DNA of 47,046 nucleotides from CAYWNA01 sp964459305 (GTDB lineage Bacteria > Planctomycetota > Planctomycetia > Pirellulales > Pirellulaceae), in NCBI GenBank assembly GCA_964459305.1, contig CAYWNA010000089.1:1-47046 (forward strand). The letters are read 5' to 3'. This document shows, piece after piece, positions 42,974-47,046 of this stretch. The position numbers were made by a program, and so were the translations under genes. Under the pieces are notes generated by a model that saw only the letters and a list, made by a program, of their open reading frames with translations, did not search any database and was not told the DNA's origin. How positions within the stretch are numbered: position 1 is the stretch's first letter; every line of letters begins with the position of its first letter.

Positions 42974-44023
42974 ATGTGGCAAAGGATTGCTTGGGCTGTA
43001 GCGTTTGGCATTTGCGTTGGCAGCCCGAACCGTTGTAGCGGTCAAGACGACACCCCGCTGGGCCACCTCATCGCACGCTGCAAATGGACGCGATTCGAGA
43101 TCGTAGGGGGCTGCGTCACATTGACCGATACACGTCTTGGCCAGAAATCCATGCTGACCTCCGACAATCCGGAGACAGGCGTCCGCGAAACGCTGTCGTT
43201 CTCTGCCAAAACCCCCGCGTCGGCCTCTCTGCACTACGAGTACCTTGGCACGACACAGCAAATGATGGTCGATGTCGAGCGATCGAAGCAGGTGACAATT
43301 GTGCATCTGTCGCGAGCCGACAATGACGTCGACGTCGTGCGATACCGTCAGCCCGAGCGAGGCAACGTGACGTTGGTCGTCGACGTCGACGAAGAGACCC
43401 ACGAAATCGCCGCGCCGGGGTTCTGGCATTTGATGCTGGCCGAACCCGATACGTGCCGAAAGTACTTGGTTCCGGTGCTGAAATCGGCTCGGCCCGATTG
43501 GCGGCTGGAGTCCCAGGCTCGGCAGCTCGAAGAAGAGCTGTTCGTCGTGGCTGAGGCTGGCAAGCTGCCGGACACCGATCGGATGAGGCAACTGGTACGG
43601 CAACTCTCCCATCCCAAGTTCGAACGTCGTCAGTCGGCTGATCGCCAGTTGCGTGAGCAGGGCCAATCGGTGCTCACGTTTCTCGAACGTTTGGACGAGC
43701 AGGCGATGGACGCCGAACAACGAACGCGCATTCGACGCATCAAGCAAACACTGACGATCACCGACGGCGACACGCCCGTGCGAGTCGCCTCGTGGCTGGC
43801 CGACAACTCACACGTTTGGCTCGCACTGCTTGATCGCGCCGACGCCAATAAGCGCGTCGCCGCGGCCAAGCATCTGGAGATGATCTGCGGCCAACCACTG
43901 CCTTTCAATCCGTTAGCCAGCGACATCGACCGCCGACACCAGATCGATCAGCTTCGCGTCGACCTAGGTCTGGACCGTCCCATCCTAGTTAGCGAAAGAG
44001 AGGGCACCAGCCAATTTCGCTGA
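42974..44023 (+). CDS. Secreted protein of unknown function
   Basis: 349 residues with a signal peptide (about 1-24). The first part (about 30-180) looks beta-rich (FEIVGGCVTLTDTRLG, TLVVDVDEETHEIAAPGFW); the second half is helical and Arg/Glu-rich (SHPKFERRQSADRQLREQG, TRIRRIKQTLTI), a HEAT-like pattern. No enzymatic motif is recognised. AAGGA is 10 bases before the ATG at 42974, and the frame open further upstream has no coding character. It is convergent with the PII gene. Confidence 0.72.
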   Translation: MWQRIAWAVAFGICVGSPNRCSGQDDTPLGHLIARCKWTRFEIVGGCVTLTDTRLGQKSMLTSDNPETGVRETLSFSAKTPASASLHYEYLGTTQQMMVDVERSKQVTIVHLSRADNDVDVVRYRQPERGNVTLVVDVDEETHEIAAPGFWHLMLAEPDTCRKYLVPVLKSARPDWRLESQARQLEEELFVVAEAGKLPDTDRMRQLVRQLSHPKFERRQSADRQLREQGQSVLTFLERLDEQAMDAEQRTRIRRIKQTLTITDGDTPVRVASWLADNSHVWLALLDRADANKRVAAAKHLEMICGQPLPFNPLASDIDRRHQIDQLRVDLGLDRPILVSEREGTSQFR

Positions 44024-44073
44024 GCCTATGCGGTCTGTTGAGGCTTCCAGCCGTTACCTTCCGGACCCACTCC

Positions 44074-44469
44074 CTACTTTTTCCGTTTCAAGCTCCTCTT
44101 GTGTTTGGCTCGTCGCCCCTTGCTCGTCTCCGGGACCTCCTCGCCGCCGGACGCGATGTCGATCACTCTCTCGTGGGAATCGGCAGGCACAACGAAGATC
44201 TTTCCGTCGCCCATCCGCCCGGTACGAGCAACTTCGACAATCTTCCGAACGATTTCCTCAACGCGGGCATCATCCACCCACATGCTGATTTCCACTTTCG
44301 GCAGAAAAGCCATCGAGTATTCACTGTCGCCGTAATCTTCCAGATAGCTCTTCTGGCGGCCCCAGCCCTTGACTTCACGCACGTTTAGGGCCTCCAGCGG
44401 GGCGCGCTCGAGACCATCCAGCACCTTTTCGGCGAGAAACGGCTTGATGATGGCGATGACTTGCTTCAC
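44074..44469 (-). CDS. PII nitrogen regulatory protein with basic C-terminal tail
   Basis: 131-residue PII-family signal protein that binds ATP/ADP and 2-oxoglutarate and controls nitrogen enzymes or transporters. It shows MKQVIAIIKPFLAEKVLDGL, REVKGWGRQKSY, Tyr51 in the T-loop (DSEYSMAFLPKVE, the position of the modified Tyr in GlnB), and the B-loop TGRMGDGKIFV. Typical PII proteins are 112 residues; here a Lys/Arg-rich tail (SKGRRAKHKRSLKRKK) is added. The start is GTG; no good ribosome-binding site is seen. No amtB, glnA or glnD is in the window. Confidence 0.88.
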   Translation of the reverse strand: MKQVIAIIKPFLAEKVLDGLERAPLEALNVREVKGWGRQKSYLEDYGDSEYSMAFLPKVEISMWVDDARVEEIVRKIVEVARTGRMGDGKIFVVPADSHERVIDIASGGEEVPETSKGRRAKHKRSLKRKK

Positions 44470-44870
44470 AGCGCGGTATGAAATCAGCTAAAAAGGTTGA
44501 AGCGAAAAACTGTGCGGTGTTTACCCCACAGCGGTTTTGGACCGCGTCCAAGTAGGTGCCGCTTGGCGAGCGGCGTCTGATCCCGCCCAGCAGTGTTGAC
44601 CTGGAAGTTACGCAAAACGAACGGCCGAAAATGCCAGCGAGCTTGCGTGACCGCCAACTACATGGTAGCAATCGCTCAGCTCGAAGTCGACCAGGAGACA
44701 ACATCAGAAATGGCGAATGGCGTAGCACGAATGTTTGAGAATGCCGAAACGCGAATGAGAAATAGGCAGTTCGTCGACGTCCTGCGGCGTTTGGCCGTCA
44801 GGCACTGGTGATTCGTTCGTCATTGGTTATTGGGATTTCGCCATTTCCTATCTTTTGGAGGAAGTTACTC
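44470..44870. other. Intergenic region without a clear gene
   Basis: 401 bases between the PII gene and the SDR gene, which are divergent. Short frames exist on both strands but none has a ribosome-binding site and a recognisable product. Confidence 0.45.
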
Positions 44871-45665
44871 GTGACACAAGAAATGTTTTCCGTCAAAGAC
44901 CAGGTGGTATTGATCTCCGGCGCCAGCCGTGGCATAGGCCAGGCGATTGCCAAGGGGTTTGCCGACCAAGGGGCCACGGTGGTTATATCCGGTCGTGTTG
45001 CTGATACGGTGGAAGCGTGCGTCCAGGAGATCTGCCCGCCCGGCGGGACCGTTCGGGCAAAAGTATGTGATGTGGCCGACACGGAGGCCGGGCGACGAAT
45101 GGTCGACGAAGTGGTCGACGAGTTTGGCCGCATCGACACGCTGGTCAATTGCGCTGGTGTGAACAAGCGAATGAAGGTCGAAGAGTACACCGAAGACGTC
45201 TACGACTTCATCACCAACGTCAACATCCGCGGGGCCTTCTTCCTTTCGCTAGCAGCCGGACGTCACATGGCTCGTGCCGGGCGGGGCTGCCAGATCAACA
45301 TCGACTCGATCAATAGCAGATCGCCACTGAACCGTGTGGCCGTATATGCCATGTCCAAGGCCGCCATGAGCCAAATGACCAAGTGCCTAGCCATGGAGTG
45401 GGGCCCCGATGGGGTGCGAGTGAACGCCATTGCTCCCGGGTTCACGATGACCGAACTGGCGCGACCGCTTTGGGAGGGGGAACAGAGCGAGACCATGAAC
45501 GAGTGGCGACAAGAAAACACGCCGCTCCGTCGCATGGGCCTACCGGAAGACATGGTCGGCGCAGCGATCTTTCTGGCATCCGACGCTGCCTCGTTCATCA
45601 CGGGCCAAGTCCTCTCCGTCGACGGCGGCACGCTCTGCGGACTATTCTGGCCAATCCCGGTCTAG
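44871..45665 (+). CDS. Short-chain dehydrogenase/reductase
   Basis: 264-residue classical SDR, NAD(P)-dependent oxidoreductase in the cytoplasm. Cofactor motif SGASRGIGQAIA (about 15-26; Gly-rich), NCAGVN (about 92-97), catalytic YAMSK (about 160-164) and the upstream Ser in INIDSINSRS. Family members act on sugars, sugar acids or 3-oxoacyl thioesters; gluconate 5-dehydrogenase is a close type, but specificity is unclear. GTG at 44871, with GGAGG nine bases upstream, is preferred over the ATG four codons later. It ends near a P3 repeat. Confidence 0.9.
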   Translation: MTQEMFSVKDQVVLISGASRGIGQAIAKGFADQGATVVISGRVADTVEACVQEICPPGGTVRAKVCDVADTEAGRRMVDEVVDEFGRIDTLVNCAGVNKRMKVEEYTEDVYDFITNVNIRGAFFLSLAAGRHMARAGRGCQINIDSINSRSPLNRVAVYAMSKAAMSQMTKCLAMEWGPDGVRVNAIAPGFTMTELARPLWEGEQSETMNEWRQENTPLRRMGLPEDMVGAAIFLASDAASFITGQVLSVDGGTLCGLFWPIPV

Positions 45666-45682
45666 CTTACAGTGCGCACCGC

Positions 45683-45807
45683 GTAGGCCGGAACCTTGCC
45701 GGAACGGCGCAAACCAGCTTGATTGCTTTGACAACCTGTACCGTCAACAACGCCAATAGAAGAGGCCAAAGTTCCGGCAGTGGCACGGTTTGCTTGGTCC
45801 GGCCTAC
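45683..45807. repeat. Palindromic repeat P3, copy B
   Basis: 125 bp with outer ends GTAGGCCGGA and TCCGGCCTAC and an inner second pair (TTGCCGGAAC and GTTCCGGCAG). Arms are imperfect apart from the outer 10 bp. It lies between two convergent genes and shares GGCCGGAAC with copy A at 8162-8235. Confidence 0.65.
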
Positions 45808-45930
45808 AAATTCGTACGCAATTCAGGCTAGCACCGTGCGGCAATGGATCCAAGGACAAACCGGAAAAAAACGCGGACGCCGGAGCGCCCGCGTTTCTGG
45901 CTTCTGTGACGACGCAAAAGTGCCCGCCTT

Positions 45931-46296
45931 CTATTTCTTTGCGCCCGGGAGTTTTCCGTCCTTCAGCAGGTCGCCGAATTTCTTTCCCTCCACGGAGCTC
46001 TTCCCTGCTTCCGCTTTCTTCAACGCCTCCTCGACCTTCTTCGCATCCTTCTGGTTCTCCGCCGCCAGGGCCTTAGCCAAGGCCACTCCGTAGTCGTTGC
46101 GGTCTGTCTTTTTCTTTCCCTTGGGATGACAGATTGCGCATTTGGTCGTCTTCGCTTCCTTGACGTTTTCGTACTTGGCGATGAAAGTTTTGCAGTACAG
46201 CAAGCGCGCGTGCGCCGTGTTGGCGGTGGTCAGCATGGTTCCCACGACGAAACAGCCAACAAGAAGAAACACGCCCAATTTCGCAACTCGACTCAT
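45931..46296 (-). CDS. Small exported c-type cytochrome-like protein
   Basis: 121 residues with a signal peptide (about 1-30, cut near AHA). The mature part has one heme-attachment motif, CAICH (Cys53, Cys56, His57), in KTTKCAICHPKGKKK, preceded by a lone Cys35 and followed by a Lys/Ala-rich helical tail. Covalent heme binding is likely; the axial sixth ligand is not clear. Similar short proteins occur in planctomycetes. GGGGAGGG is eight bases before the ATG at 46296. Confidence 0.8.
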   Translation of the reverse strand: MSRVAKLGVFLLVGCFVVGTMLTTANTAHARLLYCKTFIAKYENVKEAKTTKCAICHPKGKKKTDRNDYGVALAKALAAENQKDAKKVEEALKKAEAGKSSVEGKKFGDLLKDGKLPGAKK

Positions 46297-46696
46297 CAAA
46301 TGACCCTCCCCATGGTGAAGCTCGTTGACGCCGGGCCGACATCGTTCGGACACCGGGCGAACATATAACAACTACCAGATACGTATGTTATTAGAGCAGC
46401 CCGATGTACTAGAGTCAAGTTGCCAGCTTCGAAGTGTCCGACCAGATTCCAGCAAAGTTGCTGCGGTAGTTGAATTCGCCGGGGTTCATGGTCGCCAACC
46501 CGACCATATTCTTGCGAAATTGGCTATATGCCGAAAAAAGTCGTGGGGCATGCTTCGCCCGAAGCGCCCCCCGAATCTTTACGAACAGTCCGCAACGGGC
46601 TATATTCACTGGATTGGCTGACTTCGGCGTCGGCCGGGGTTCACACCCTATCGTGTCATACTGAACGAAAACACCGCCTTTTTGTCTGTCACACGC
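46297..46696. other. Divergent intergenic region without a gene
   Basis: 400 bases between the cytochrome-like gene and the gene starting at 46697. No supported frame or strong repeat was found; promoters for both directions should lie here. Confidence 0.45.
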
Positions 46697-47046
46697 ATGA
46701 GCGAATCACAATCAACTGATCACTGGGGGGAGTTGGCCGACCAAATCGGGGCAGAAGTGCCCGACGAGCCAACGGAACCAGAACAAAACCTGGCGCCGGA
46801 ACCGGAACGAGACCTCGATCCAGAACCGGAGGCTGTAGCGGATGAGCAGCCGCCGGAGGAGGTGCCCGAAGAGCCGGTGCAGACGATCGAGTCTGTGGAG
46901 GATGACATTGAGCGGCCAGCCGCCGCCCCCGCTGCCAAACCGACCGGCGCCAACCACTGGTGGCAACTGGCCGGCGAGTTGGGAATCGACATCCCGGAGC
47001 CAGAGCCAGAGCCAGAGCCGGAGCCAGAGCCGAAGGCAGAACACGA
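46697..47046 (+). CDS. Acidic Pro/Glu-rich repeat protein, 3' partial
   Basis: The frame opens at ATG 46697 and leaves the window open after 116 residues. Two similar units are seen, DHWGELADQIGAEVP (residues 8-22) and NHWWQLAGELGIDIP (86-100), separated by an acidic linker rich in Pro and Glu; a run of alternating E and P follows. It is soluble and without signal peptide at the N-terminus. The repeated W-x-x-L-A-x-x-x-G unit may be a short protein-binding motif. I cannot name it. Confidence 0.75.
   Translation, partial: MSESQSTDHWGELADQIGAEVPDEPTEPEQNLAPEPERDLDPEPEAVADEQPPEEVPEEPVQTIESVEDDIERPAAAPAAKPTGANHWWQLAGELGIDIPEPEPEPEPEPEPKAEH

Overview
This window most likely comes from a draft or metagenome-assembled genome of a Planctomycetota bacterium, probably Pirellulales-like. 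The assignment rests on gene content and style, not on a marker gene search: microcompartment genes of the PduS/PduT type, futalosine-pathway MqnE, many secreted proteins of planctomycete type, a Tat-exported DegT-family aminotransferase, and dense palindromic intergenic repeats. There is a 100-base run of N (a scaffold join) at 5412-5511.

Layout. 1-1340: 3' part of a tyrosine recombinase gene running into a tRNA-Cys gene, the edge of an integrated element. 1564-3331: a small unknown gene, hisE and miaA. 3365-6588: a microcompartment redox module (PduT-like shell protein and PduS-like Fe-S flavoprotein) with a third coupled gene cut by the gap, then a HAD phosphatase. 6671-14768: a catalytically dead HtrA-like protein, a large secreted protein with a sugar-binding-like end, a PhoD-like phosphatase and a sialidase-fold protein. 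15051-20722: two forward gene sets, one with an internally deleted URO-D-like gene, an HpcH/HpaI aldolase and a D-2-hydroxyacid dehydrogenase, then a PhoD fragment, then TerB-like, a second HpcH/HpaI aldolase and mqnE. 20883-26511: a DUF2007/zinc-ribbon membrane protein, a DUF4105 protein, a membrane-anchored HtrA protease with HEAT repeats, and the Tat-exported aminotransferase.

27153-33019 is the most striking block: four tightly coupled genes in which a P1B-type metal ATPase is fused in one polypeptide to an HflK-like SPFH domain, followed by two more SPFH proteins and a small secreted protein. Histidine-rich stretches occur in the first SPFH protein and in the ATPase. I infer a metal-transport/membrane-scaffold complex. 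33639-47046: a GATase-like protein that has lost its catalytic Cys and His, a large secreted unknown, infA, a mini-secretin-like protein, a GH29 alpha-L-fucosidase, an MMPL transporter carrying an inserted GspG pseudopilin domain, a secreted unknown, a PII protein with a basic tail, an SDR, a small c-type cytochrome-like protein and the start of an acidic repeat protein.

Three families of palindromic repeats punctuate the window. P1 (about 130 bp, four copies) sits mainly in divergent promoter regions. P2 (82 bp, two identical-armed copies) sits in convergent 3' regions, and a related 66-bp copy lies in frame inside the phoD-like gene. P3 (ends in GGCCGGAAC) occurs twice. Fucosidase, microcompartment genes and sugar-acid enzymes fit a polysaccharide-degrading lifestyle; that link is inference.
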